Source: HK1 sp965202875
GTDB taxonomy: Bacteria > Pseudomonadota > Gammaproteobacteria > HK1
NCBI GenBank assembly: GCA_965202875.1
Contig: OZ241870.1
Location: forward strand, 3,286,001 to 3,350,000
Length of the DNA stretch: 64,000 nucleotides
Direction of reading: 5' to 3'
Position numbers and translations under genes: made by a program. The notes below the pieces were generated by a model, which worked only from the letters and a program-made list of their open reading frames with translations, was not told the origin of the DNA and ran no database searches. Shown here one piece after another: positions 8,533 to 18,082 of this stretch. Position 1 is the stretch's first letter. The number at the start of each line of letters is the position of its first letter.

Positions 8533-8614
8533 CCTGGGAGCGCGGGCGTCTCGCCCGCTTTGCATGGTGGCGGGCCTCCGGCCCGCTTGCGGGCGAGACG
8601 CCCGCGCTCCCAGG
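8533..8614. repeat. 26-bp perfect inverted repeat with nested hairpin
   Basis: Arms 8533-8558 and 8589-8614 are perfect reverse complements (26 bp, core GGGCGTCTCGCCC). The 30-nt loop holds a second perfect hairpin, GCGGGCC-TCC-GGCCCGC, at 8570-8586. Related palindromes with GGCGGGACGCCCGC cores recur near 17.0, 19.1, 60.5 and 60.6 kb. It sits exactly where the type ISP enzyme relic ends. Confidence 0.9.
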
Positions 8615-9230
8615 AGGCCAGCCGGGGAGCGGGATGCGCGGCCATTCCATGCGTAGCGCCCCGGCGTTGGCTTCGCGGTAGGCGGGGTCGTGCAGTACGG
8701 CGAGTACGTGGTGGAACAGGTCTTCGACGCTCAAGCCGAGGGATTCCAGGTAGCGCCGGGCGGCGCTCGACAGGTTGGGACGGCGCCGCGGGTCGTCGTC
8801 GTCATTTCCGATGCGGTGCGCGGCGGGTGCAGGCGGCCTCGCTCCGGGGTTTCGCGATTTGTCGTCATCACCATCGCTTCCGATACCGCGCGCGGTGCGA
8901 TCGGGCAGCAATGGTCCGAGATTGCGGGGAGCGCCGTCGTCGTCACTTCCGACACGGCGCGCGGTGGGGTCGGGCTGCCACGCTCCGGAGTCTCGCGGGT
9001 CGTTGTTTCCAATATCGTCGTCGTGAAGCCATGCGGGGAAAAGACTGGCGCTGCGTTCGATCAGATGCAGTTGGCCGATGTGTCTCACGAAACAGTTTTG
9101 CGCTTCCGCCGCACCTTTGCGGAGATGTTGAGCGGCAGATAACCACTTGTTCCCCTCGAACACGTGTGGCCGGTAGTCGCGCCGGGGTCGAGCCAGAAGG
9201 CCGGGCGATTCCGCCGAGATCGGCGAGGTA
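8608..9230 (-). pseudogene. Relic of a type ISP restriction-modification enzyme (C-terminal part)
   Basis: On the minus strand the frame reads DYRPHVFEGNKWLSAAQHLR, then LHLIERSASLFPAWL, a spacer, and near the end LSSAARRYLESLG, VEDLFHHVLAVLHDPAYREN-like and LRMEWPRIPLP. These are blocks of the C-terminal region of type ISP (methylase-helicase) restriction enzymes. The methylase and helicase domains are missing upstream. The 3' end runs into the palindrome at 8533-8614. The spacer between the blocks is a threefold Asp-rich tandem repeat (GSDDD, GSDGDDD, GNDDDD units) of about 25 residues, which is unusual for the family. Non-functional as it stands. Confidence 0.7.
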
Positions 9231-9596
9231 CGCCTCGACCGCCACCGTCCATCGCGTGCTCGCGCCCGTCATCCGTCATCGTCCCTGTTGCCGCCGTGCG
9301 CGGGGAGATGTGCAAGCCCCGCCCACGCAGCCTCGACCGTGGCAAGCATCGCTGCCGAAGGCCACCGGATCGGTGCGCATCATGTGGCAGCCGCCGCAGC
9401 CCGGTGAATCGGATCGGCGGCATCGCTCCGAGTGCTGCGCATTTCACCGCTTCATTGCTCGTCCCGTGCGAACGGCCTGAAGTGACGCCCGGAACGGAGG
9501 TGTCGGAATCCAGGAGGCGGACGAGTTCACGGCACTGCCGGCACCTCCGTCCGCCGCGCTCCTTTGGTCTCGTTCGACCTCGTTCGGCGGGGAACG
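9231..9596. other. 366 bp without a recognisable gene
   Basis: Several short frames are open on both strands, but none shows a recognisable family. It may contain further decayed pieces of the restriction enzyme; I could not connect them reliably. Confidence 0.4.
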
Positions 9597-10844
9597 TCAG
9601 CGGGACAGATAGTCATGGGCGGACAGGACGTGCGTCCTCACCACGTGCAGGAAGTCATCGACCGGCACGTGTTCGTCGCCGGCGCCCATGCCGGCGGGGA
9701 AAGGGCCGTAGACGTAAGCGGGGACGTCGAGGTAGCGCCACAGCCGCGCATCCGTGCCGCCGAGGCTCACCGTCGGCTGCGGCTCGAAGCCGCGCAGCGC
9801 CTTCACGTTCGCCTGGATGATGCCCACCATCTCGTGCTCCGGGTCGCACCACGCGGGCGGCTGGGAGTTGATGACGGTGTAGCTCGCCTGCGGATAGCCG
9901 GCGAGGATCCGGTCGATTTCGGCCAGCACCCGATCGCTGTCCACGCCGATGGGCAGGCGGACGTCGGCCTCGATCACGCACTCGCCCGGCACCATGTTGA
10001 CCTTCATCCCCGTCCGCACCACACCGATGTTCACGGTGATCTTCTGGACGATCTCCGCCGCGCCGGCGCCCTGGGCGCGATCCGTGGTCCCGGCCGCGCG
10101 CGCGAGCAGCGGCCCGACGTTGCCGGGCGCCGGGGTGTCCATCTCCCCCAGGCGCTCAAGGTCCGCGATGAGGCGCGCGCCGATCTTGCTCGCGCTCTCC
10201 GACGCGTGGGTGTACGCCCCGTGCGCGCCTTGGGTGCGCACCTTGAATTCGATCCACAGAGGACCCTTTTCACCGAAGCGGATGCTGTACGGGCTGCTCG
10301 GCTCGCCGTTCAGGCAGCAGTCGCCGTGCACCTCGGGGTGGTGCTCCATGAGGTAGCGCGCGCCCCACGGACCGAAGGTCTCCTCGTCGGAGACAGCGGT
10401 GAGCGTCAGCCGGCCCTTGAGGCGGTCACGGATCGAGTGCAGGTACATGAACGTGAAGATCGACGCGCTCGTCCCGCACTTCATGTCGGCGGAGCCGCGT
10501 CCCCAGACCTTGCCGTCCTCGACCGCGCCGCTCCACGGGCCGCCGTGCGACCAGGTCTCGTGGTCCCCGGCCGGGAAGACGTCGATATGCCCGTTGAGCA
10601 CGAGATGGCGCCCCGGGCTCGCGCACTCGAAGGCGCCGACGACGTTCGGGAACTCGGGGTGGGGGTCGATGATGCGGTAGGGCAGGGAATGGGCGTCGAG
10701 AAAGGCTCGGATGTGCGCCACCGCCTCGCGGGTGTCTCCGGGCGGGTTCGGGGTCTTCGCCTGCACGAACCTGGAGTAGAACTCGATCAGCATGTCGCGG
10801 TCGGCCTCGATGCGATCGAGCAGCGCCTGTTTCATGTCTTCCAT
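9597..10844 (-). CDS. M20-family metallopeptidase (ArgE/DapE-like amidohydrolase)
   Basis: 415 residues from the ATG at 10844, with GGAGG 9 nt upstream. Zinc-site motifs are present: H86-I-D88 in NGHIDVFPAGD, D120 in GRGSADMK, and the catalytic/ligand acids in SDEETFG at 152-158. A lid/dimerisation domain follows (about 195-310) and the C-terminal ligand region includes GDEHVPVDDF. Members hydrolyse N-acyl or peptide amides; acetylornithine or succinyl-diaminopimelate deacylase specificity cannot be told from sequence. It lies directly downstream of a fragment of an amidohydrolase, suggesting a former catabolic operon. Confidence 0.85.
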   Translation of the reverse strand: MEDMKQALLDRIEADRDMLIEFYSRFVQAKTPNPPGDTREAVAHIRAFLDAHSLPYRIIDPHPEFPNVVGAFECASPGRHLVLNGHIDVFPAGDHETWSHGGPWSGAVEDGKVWGRGSADMKCGTSASIFTFMYLHSIRDRLKGRLTLTAVSDEETFGPWGARYLMEHHPEVHGDCCLNGEPSSPYSIRFGEKGPLWIEFKVRTQGAHGAYTHASESASKIGARLIADLERLGEMDTPAPGNVGPLLARAAGTTDRAQGAGAAEIVQKITVNIGVVRTGMKVNMVPGECVIEADVRLPIGVDSDRVLAEIDRILAGYPQASYTVINSQPPAWCDPEHEMVGIIQANVKALRGFEPQPTVSLGGTDARLWRYLDVPAYVYGPFPAGMGAGDEHVPVDDFLHVVRTHVLSAHDYLSR

Positions 10845-10849
10845 GGGCC

Positions 10850-11101
10850 ATGTCCTCCGACTCTTTCGCCCCTCGTGCCAGACGTCGATGTGGTAGTAGA
10901 TGCGCGCGGCGCTGCGGAACACGACTTCTCCCGATCTTCGTCGGACAGTCCTTCCAACGTACGGGAGATGACCTCCTGCCGGGAGATGACCTCCTGCGAA
11001 TGCGGGAACGACCCCTCGTCGTGCGGGTAGCCGCTGTCCCGGAGCATCGAGTCCGCTTCGGTGAATTCGAGGTTGCGCACCGGGGCCGGGATGCACATCA
11101 T
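10850..11101 (-). pseudogene. C-terminal fragment of an amidohydrolase-2 family protein
   Basis: The minus strand encodes RDSGYPHDEGSFPHSQEVI and TLEGLSDEDREK, then in a second frame SAARIYYHIDV. Together these match the GSDYPHDEGxxP ... NAARLYxID ending of metal-dependent amidohydrolases (TIM barrel). The N-terminal three quarters are missing and there is a frameshift near 10915. A 15-bp tandem duplication (10967-10998) repeats the QEVISR codons. Confidence 0.65.
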
Positions 11102-11292
11102 CGCGGGTCATCCGTCGCAAGTCGAATCGTCGCGGCGCCGCTCCACTCTCGTCAGGCCCTCGATCGGCACCCCGCAAGGAGTGCGGTGTCGAATTCGAAC
11201 CGCTACCCGAAGGCCGGGTACACAAGACGGATGAGGTATCCCGAGCTCCTCGTCGCCGCCACCGGCGGAGGAGGAACCTTCCTCGGCAAGAT

Positions 11293-11922
11293 TCATCCGG
11301 CGGGGTCGTCGAAGAGCGCGTGCCGGCGGGTGCGGGCTACGGTGCGCTCGAACCCGGCAAGCAGGTCGGTGCGGCCAAGCGCTCGATCGAATTCGGTCAG
11401 CCAGGCGCAGATCCAGTCGATGTCGAGATGATCGCAGGTTTCGAGGATGCCTTCGACGTCGGCAACGTCGCGCACCCGCTGGGCGATCGCCTTCATGACC
11501 ACGATCGATTCCGGTGTCGGCAGCGACACGGCGACACCGGCGACCTCGATCTTCGTGGCGCCACGCACGATCTCTTCTTCCAGCGCCAATGCGCCGAGCA
11601 CGATGTCGATCGGTGTCCCGCTTGGCCGGTGCGAGACCAGCAACACCCGGCTTTCCTCCGCGAATCCAAGGGCATCATCGACGCGCGGGAAGAAACCGAA
11701 CGCCCGTCCGGCGGCAAGGAACGAGGACCAGCCTTCGCGTTCGAGCAGCACGAGGACGTCGACGTCCTCGGTGAGCCGAGGACGTCCCAGGATCGAAGCG
11801 GCGACTCCGCCGACGATCGCACCGGGGGTGGGGCCGGCGTCGAGCCATTCCGATACCGCGGCGAGCGCATGGAGGAGCGGCGCCGGCGGGCTTTGCGCCC
11901 GATCGGTGGAGCTATGCTTCAC
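11293..11922 (-). CDS. AbiEii-like nucleotidyltransferase
   Basis: 209 residues. The nucleotidyltransferase core is seen as IVGGVAASILGRPRLTEDVD followed by a V-L-V-L-L strand, that is, the G-G-x(n)-R-x-T-x-D-x-D pattern of the AbiEii/MNT-like fold, at residues 35-65. The rest is a helical and strand domain with GTPIDIVLGAL carrying a third acidic position. It starts inside the preceding 81-aa gene (11-bp overlap), so the two are translationally coupled. In the AbiE and MNT-HEPN systems such enzymes act as a toxin or antitoxin with a small partner. The partner here is not a typical AbiEi or HEPN, so assignment as a toxin-antitoxin pair is an inference. Confidence 0.7.
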   Translation of the reverse strand: MKHSSTDRAQSPPAPLLHALAAVSEWLDAGPTPGAIVGGVAASILGRPRLTEDVDVLVLLEREGWSSFLAAGRAFGFFPRVDDALGFAEESRVLLVSHRPSGTPIDIVLGALALEEEIVRGATKIEVAGVAVSLPTPESIVVMKAIAQRVRDVADVEGILETCDHLDIDWICAWLTEFDRALGRTDLLAGFERTVARTRRHALFDDPAG

Positions 11923-12157
11923 CGGACATCGCCCGCCTCAGCGCCCTCCACCTCTTCCGAAGCGCGTCGTCTTCGGCATCGTGCGCTCCGGACCATCCCA
12001 TCTCGCGGGCCGACGCCATCAATCCCGCCAGACGGTGCAGCCTGGTGTCCATCGAAGCGGCGCGCTGCTCCTTGATGAGCCGCCGGCGCACGATGGGCCA
12101 GCGCCGCATGTATCGGGAGGCGGCTTGCGGGGAGACCGTCCGGCACTTCGCGTCCAT
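11912..12157 (-). CDS. Small basic helical protein overlapping the nucleotidyltransferase gene
   Basis: 81 residues, rich in Arg and Ala, with a predicted all-helical character (RYMRRWPIVRRRLIKEQRAA ...). It ends inside the start of the nucleotidyltransferase gene. No strong ribosome site is visible. The tight overlap on one strand is the only argument that it is a real gene and a partner of the next product; I do not recognise the family. Confidence 0.5.
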   Translation of the reverse strand: MDAKCRTVSPQAASRYMRRWPIVRRRLIKEQRAASMDTRLHRLAGLMASAREMGWSGAHDAEDDALRKRWRALRRAMSGEA

Positions 12158-12794
12158 GGCGTGCCATTGTAGCGGCGCATCGTACCCGCGGTGACGATCC
12201 GCCGCGCGCGTGCCCGGCGAGGGCTACGTGATCGGCGCGGCCGTCGCCCGCGCATTCCGGGAGTGCCGCGCACGCCGTACCAACGCGCTCCGGGCTCCTC
12301 GACAAGCTCACCGAGTTGTCGGCGACGCAGCGGCGGGTGCCGCGCACGCCGTACCAACGCGCTCCGGGCTCCTGCTGCCCGGCCGTGACACCTCGGACGC
12401 TGATTTTCTACAGCATGTTTCGGTTTACCGATTGCACTGACGATAGACAAGAGAACGGCGCTATTGACGTGGATTGGAGCAACTGCCATCCACCGGTATC
12501 CCATTTGGACAACGGAGCATGACGGCGAAGCCACTCATGGCGACCGTGGACAATGGGAAGCTGAGCGCATGGATTGCACGGCGCAAGGCGGAAAACCATG
12601 CGGGTTCCGCCGCCGCGCCGACACCCTTGCTCCTGTCGGTACGTCGCATCTCCCGTTGCAGGAACTGCTCGACATCGGGCTCGATACAATAGGGGCTGCC
12701 ATCCAATCCACCATGTCCGGAGCGCGGCGGCCGCCGTCGCCGCCCGATGGCCGCGGTCCCTTCTGCGAGCAACACCAGACCGGTCCACCCTGCC
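12158..12794. other. Intergenic region with a 35-bp direct repeat
   Basis: GCCGCGCACGCCGTACCAAC plus the next 15 bp occurs at about 12261-12298 and again at about 12340-12374. The part from 12410 to 12600 is less G+C-rich and may hold promoter signals for puuE or a decayed insert; I recognise no gene in it. Confidence 0.6.
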
Positions 12795-13760
12795 ATGACC
12801 GAGTACCCGAGAGACCTGCGCGGCTACGGCCGCACTCCGCCCGACCCGCGGTGGCCCGGCGGCGCGCGCATCGCGCTCCAGTTCGTCGTCAACTACGAGG
12901 AGGGCGGCGAGAACTGCGTACTGCACGGCGACGTGGCGTCGGAGGCGTTCCTCTCCGAGATCGTCGGGGCGCAACCCCTGCCCGGCGTGCGCCACATGAA
13001 CATGGAGTCGATCTACGAGTACGGCTCCCGAGCCGGTTTCTGGCGGCTGTGGCGGATGTTCACGCGCCGCGCGATGCCGGTCACCGTCTACGGGGTGGCG
13101 ATGGCGCTCGAACGCAACCCCGAGGCGGTGGCGGCGATGCTGGAGGCGGACTGGGAAATCGCGAGCCACGGCCTGCGCTGGATCGACTACCAGTACGTGC
13201 CGGTGGGGGTCGAGCGCGCGCACATCGGGCAGGCCATCGAGATCCACACGCGGGTCACGGGCGCCCGCCCGCTGGGGTGGTATACGGGCCGGACCAGCCC
13301 GAACACGCGCGATCTGGTCAAGGCCGAGGGCGGTTTCCTCTACGATTCCGATTCGTATGCGGACGATCTGCCGTACTGGGAGCCCGGCCCGCACGGGCCG
13401 CATCTCGTCGTCCCCTATACCCTGGACGCGAACGACATGCGCTTCGCCACCGCGCAGGGGTTCAACTCGGGAGATCAGTTCCACGCCTATCTGCGCGACA
13501 GTTTCGACGTGCTGTACGCCGAGGGGGCGGACCGCCCGAAGATGATGTCGGTGGGGCTCCATTGCCGGCTCGCCGGCAGGCCCGGCCGCGCAGCGGCGCT
13601 CGACCGCTTCCTCGAGTACGTCGCCGGGCACGACGGGGTGTGGGTGGCCCGGCGGATCGATGTCGCCCGCCACTGGCATGCGCATCACAAATTCGAGCTT
13701 GAAATAAAGGGTTTTCGTCAAGACCCCCTGCCTGGACTGAGCGATTTCGGCCCTCTGTGA
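12795..13760 (+). CDS. puuE: Allantoinase PuuE, polysaccharide-deacetylase type, with altered C-terminus
   Basis: 321 residues; the usual length is about 305-310. It begins MTEYPRDLRGYGRTPPDPRW and keeps the family blocks NYEEGGENCVLHGD, HMNMESIYEYGSRAGFWR, WEIASHGLRWIDYQ, GWYTGRTSPNTR and FLYDSDSYADDLPYW. PuuE hydrolyses allantoin to allantoate without metal in cytosolic purine catabolism. The end is odd: after RHWHAHHK, where the family normally finishes, the frame continues 22 residues into an inserted segment. A second partial copy of the last 51 bp lies at 13866-13917. The enzyme core appears intact. The next gene is a PucG-like aminotransferase, a later step of the same pathway. Confidence 0.88.
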   Translation: MTEYPRDLRGYGRTPPDPRWPGGARIALQFVVNYEEGGENCVLHGDVASEAFLSEIVGAQPLPGVRHMNMESIYEYGSRAGFWRLWRMFTRRAMPVTVYGVAMALERNPEAVAAMLEADWEIASHGLRWIDYQYVPVGVERAHIGQAIEIHTRVTGARPLGWYTGRTSPNTRDLVKAEGGFLYDSDSYADDLPYWEPGPHGPHLVVPYTLDANDMRFATAQGFNSGDQFHAYLRDSFDVLYAEGADRPKMMSVGLHCRLAGRPGRAAALDRFLEYVAGHDGVWVARRIDVARHWHAHHKFELEIKGFRQDPLPGLSDFGPL

Positions 13761-13917
13761 CACTTCCACAGGATCATCATCTGCCTGAACTGTGGTCGAA
13801 ATATCCATGAATCAACAAGTTACGGAAGTTGTTCGGCATCGGAAACAAGGGGATCCCCGAGGGTATGGGTGGCACCGACGGATCGCCGTCGCCCGTCACT
13901 GGCATGCGCATCACAAA
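13641..13917. repeat. Direct repeat flanking an insertion at the 3' end of puuE
   Basis: 51-bp imperfect direct repeats at 13641-13691 and 13866-13917 (both ending in CACTGGCATGCGCATCACAAA-type sequence) bracket about 174 bp of unrelated, more AT-rich DNA. The inserted DNA contains the dispersed element at 13767-13861. Confidence 0.75.
13767..13861. repeat. 95-bp dispersed element, copy 1
   Basis: Highly similar to 51762-51853, including ATCTGCCTGAACTGTGGTCG and TACGGAAGTTGTTCGGCA. More AT-rich than its surroundings and intergenic in both places. Possibly a MITE or transposon end. Confidence 0.8.
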
Positions 13918-14059
13918 CCCGCATGATCCGGTGCCGGATCGCCTCGGGACGTGCACGTCCTGGGAACGGCGTGTCCCGTGAGGACACGGCCCGCGTCGAA
14001 TCGGGCCTGACGCCGGGGCTGTGTCCGCATGGCGCCGGCCCGCATCGCAAGGAGCTTTC

Positions 14060-15295
14060 ATGAACAACACGTTCGAGCCACTGAGCCCCCCGCCGCGCCG
14101 GCTGATGGGTCCCGGGCCGGTGGACGTCGACCCCCGCGTCCTCCAGGCGATGGCGCTGCCCCTGCTCGGGCAGTTCGACCCACGCTTCACCGAATACATG
14201 AACGAGGTGATGGCGCTCTACCGGCAGGTGTTCCGCACGAACAACCGCTGGACCCTGCTGGTGGACGGGACCGCCCGCGCGGGCATCGAGGCGGTCCTGG
14301 CCTCCGTGCTCGTCCCCGGCGACCGGGTGCTGGTTCCGATCTTCGGCCGCTTCGGCCACCTGCTCTGCGAGATCGCCCGCCGCTGCCGGGCCGACGTCGT
14401 CTCCATCGAGACCGAATGGGGCACCGTGTTCGACCCGCAGCGGATCGAGGACGCGGTGAAGCACCACCGCCCGAAGCTCGTCGCCGTGGTGCAGGGGGAC
14501 ACCTCCACCACCATGGCCCAACCCCTCGACGCCATCGGGCGGATCTGCCGCGCGCACGACGCGCTGGTCTACGTCGATGCCACCGCATCGGTGGCCGGCA
14601 TGGCGCTGGAGACCGACGCCTGGCGGCTCGACGCGGTATCCGCCGGGTTGCAGAAGTGCCTGTCCGGCCCACCGGGGGTCGCGCCGCTGACCTTCAACGA
14701 GCGGGTGGAGGCGGTGGTGCGCGCGCGCCGGCACGTCGAGCAGGGGATCCGCCCGGAGGACTACGAAGAGGGCGCCGGGCGCATCATCCAGTCGAACTAC
14801 TTCGACCTGTCGATGCTGATGGACTACTGGAGCGACTCGCGGCTGAACCACCACACCGAGGCAGCCTCGATGCTCTACGCGGCGCGTGAATGCGCCCGCC
14901 TCGCCCTCGCCGAAGGGCTGGAGAACCGCTTCGAGCGCCACGCCCGAGCGAGCCGCGCGATGACCGCCGGCCTGCGGGCGATGGGGCTTGCGCTGTTCGG
15001 CGACCAGACGCACAAGATGCCGAACGTCACCGGCGTGCACATCCCCGAGGGGGTGTCCGGGGACGGCGTGCGCCACGCGCTGCTCGACGACTTCGGCCTG
15101 GAGATCGGGACCTCGTTCGGCCCGTTGCACGGAAGGATCTGGCGGATTGGCACCATGGGCTACGGCTGCCGCCGGGACAACGTGATGACCTGCCTCGCGG
15201 CGCTCGAAGTGACCTTGCGCCGCTTCGGCCACGCGAGCGCGCCGGGCGCCGGGGTCGATGCGGCGCTCGCGGCCTGGGACGGCGGACAGAAGTGA
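14060..15295 (+). CDS. PucG-like (S)-ureidoglycine-glyoxylate aminotransferase
   Basis: 411 residues; the ATG at 14060 has AAGGAG 6 nt upstream. Fold-type I PLP enzyme of the serine-pyruvate/alanine-glyoxylate aminotransferase group. MGPGPVDVDPRVLQAM opens the protein, VYVDATASVAGM carries the PLP-contacting Asp, and K199 in SAGLQKCLSGPPG is the expected Schiff-base lysine. QSNYFDLSMLMDYW also matches the PucG branch. In purine catabolism it transfers an amino group from ureidoglycine to glyoxylate. Adjacency to puuE supports this over a general serine-pyruvate transaminase, but specificity is not proven. Confidence 0.82.
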   Translation: MNNTFEPLSPPPRRLMGPGPVDVDPRVLQAMALPLLGQFDPRFTEYMNEVMALYRQVFRTNNRWTLLVDGTARAGIEAVLASVLVPGDRVLVPIFGRFGHLLCEIARRCRADVVSIETEWGTVFDPQRIEDAVKHHRPKLVAVVQGDTSTTMAQPLDAIGRICRAHDALVYVDATASVAGMALETDAWRLDAVSAGLQKCLSGPPGVAPLTFNERVEAVVRARRHVEQGIRPEDYEEGAGRIIQSNYFDLSMLMDYWSDSRLNHHTEAASMLYAARECARLALAEGLENRFERHARASRAMTAGLRAMGLALFGDQTHKMPNVTGVHIPEGVSGDGVRHALLDDFGLEIGTSFGPLHGRIWRIGTMGYGCRRDNVMTCLAALEVTLRRFGHASAPGAGVDAALAAWDGGQK

Positions 15296-15318
15296 GCCTC
15301 AGCGCTCGAACTCGCGCA

Positions 15319-16647
<1,329 letters not shown>

Positions 16648-16711
16648 TGTACCGGTCGGGCAAGGCCCGATCCGGAGACGGCGACCGCGCTGACGGCGGC
16701 GGCCCGGTCTG

Positions 16712-16840
16712 CATCGACGCGATTGAAGGACACGGTGCCGGCGCCGAACGGCTGGTGCTGGCGCCGTTGGAAGTGGAGGGGAAGTCGAACGAGATTCCGG
16801 CGCTGCCGAAGCCACTGGAACCGCTGGGCGTGACAAGATG
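16712..16840 (+). pseudogene. ISAs1-family transposase fragment
   Basis: The plus strand reads GAERLVLAPLEVEGKSNEIP then ALPKPLEPLGV. This matches the block of ISAs1/H-repeat transposases that ends in KSNEITAIPxLLDLL just before the catalytic DAMGCQ motif. Both ends of the gene are gone. Confidence 0.6.
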
Positions 16841-17175
16841 TCCATGCGGTCGAAGTTCCTCCACGCCTCCTGGAGTGACGACTTGCTCTTCGACATGATC
16901 CGGGCCTCCCGGCGACGGACTGTGAGGAGACCCAAAAGCGACTGCTCTGGGGCGGACCGGGTTCGAGCCTCGCCGGCGCTCTACGGTGGATGGTCGAACC
17001 AAGGCGGCGGGACGCCCGCGTCCGTCAGGACGCGCCACTCCCAGAATGCAGATTCCCGCCCCCGCTTCCACGAGGACGTGCTTGCGCGGAGCCAGCCCCC
17101 GCGGATGCGGGGGAATGGCCAAGGTGGGCGGGGAGGCCCGTGTCCCGAGGGGACACGCCGTTCCCAGGATGCCGG
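16841..17175. other. Intergenic stretch with REP-like palindrome
   Basis: No gene recognised. Contains GGCGGGACGCCCGCGTCC and nearby ACGC/GCGT hairpins related to those at 8.5, 19.1 and 60.5 kb. Confidence 0.55.
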
Positions 17176-17991
17176 TCAGCGCCCTTCGCGTTCGGACTTC
17201 AGCGCCTGAAGCTCGGCCCGCAACGCCCGGATCTCGGCCAGGAGGTCGGCGTGCTCCGCGTGGCTGGTCTCCGCGTGCTTCGCTTCCATCTCGTGGTAGC
17301 TCTGCATCGCGTTGACGACCACCGCGATGAACAGGTTGAGCATGGTGAACGTCGCGATCAGGATGAACGGGACGAAGAACGCCCAGGCGTAGGGATAGGC
17401 CTCCATCACCGGCCGCACGATGCCCATCGACCAGCTCTCCAGGGTCATGATCTGGAACAGCGAGTACAGGCTCTTGGGCAGGGTGCCGAACCAGTCCGGG
17501 AAGGCGCTTCCGAAGAGCTGCGTGGCCATCACCGCGGCGACGTAGAACATGAGGGCGAGGATCGCCACCACCGCTCCGAGCCCGGGCAAGGCGGAGAGGA
17601 GCCCCCCGACCACCCGCCGCATCTGCGGCACGGCGGTGATGAGGCGCAGCACCCGGAGCACCCGGAGGGCGCGCAGCACCGAGAAGTTCTCCGTCGAAGG
17701 CGCCAGCGCCAGCCCCACGACGACGAAGTCGAAGAGGCTCCAGGGGTCGCGAAAGAAGCTCCGCCCGTAGGCCCCGATCCGGATCGCGAGCTCGATCACG
17801 AACACCGTGAGCATCGCACGGTCGAGCGCGACGAGCACGGGGCCGGCGGACGCCATCACCTCGGAGGAGGTCTCCAGGCCGAGGGTGATCGCGTTCGCGA
17901 CGATCAGCACGATGATGAAGCGCTGGAACCGCGGGTTCTCCGCGATCGTCGCGAGCCTGCCGCGAAACGTCTGCCTGGTGTCGTCAGCCAT
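17176..17991 (-). CDS. Bacterial voltage-gated sodium channel (BacNav/NaChBac family)
   Basis: 271 residues, the size of one BacNav subunit; four assemble into a channel. S1-S4 span about 22-130, with the S4 voltage sensor showing regularly spaced Arg (R107, R110, R113, R116, R125, R126). S5 lies at about 135-160 and the selectivity filter is TLESWSM at 183-189, the high-field-strength Glu/Trp signature of sodium-selective channels. S6 (about 203-228) is followed by an acidic/His helix and a C-terminal coiled coil (240-271), typical of the family. Cytoplasmic membrane. It shares orientation with thpR upstream, 91 bp away. Roles in motility or pH homeostasis are known for relatives; nothing here decides. 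Confidence 0.9.
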   Translation of the reverse strand: MADDTRQTFRGRLATIAENPRFQRFIIVLIVANAITLGLETSSEVMASAGPVLVALDRAMLTVFVIELAIRIGAYGRSFFRDPWSLFDFVVVGLALAPSTENFSVLRALRVLRVLRLITAVPQMRRVVGGLLSALPGLGAVVAILALMFYVAAVMATQLFGSAFPDWFGTLPKSLYSLFQIMTLESWSMGIVRPVMEAYPYAWAFFVPFILIATFTMLNLFIAVVVNAMQSYHEMEAKHAETSHAEHADLLAEIRALRAELQALKSEREGR

Positions 17992-18082
17992 GGGTATGTG
18001 TACGGTGGTCGGATCGAGGATCTTCCCGGCGGACACGCTACGCGCCGCCTGGACGGTGCCGGGCCGTCGCCGGATGCGTCGT

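Noticed and set aside
12410..12700. ISAs1-like transposase N-terminus on the minus strand
   Set aside because: A stretch reading HALSFPLSTVAMSGFAVML loosely recalls the family start, but no second motif supports it.
12408..13808. 466-residue minus-strand open frame across puuE
   Set aside because: Antisense to puuE, which has clear family motifs; no motif is seen in the antisense product.
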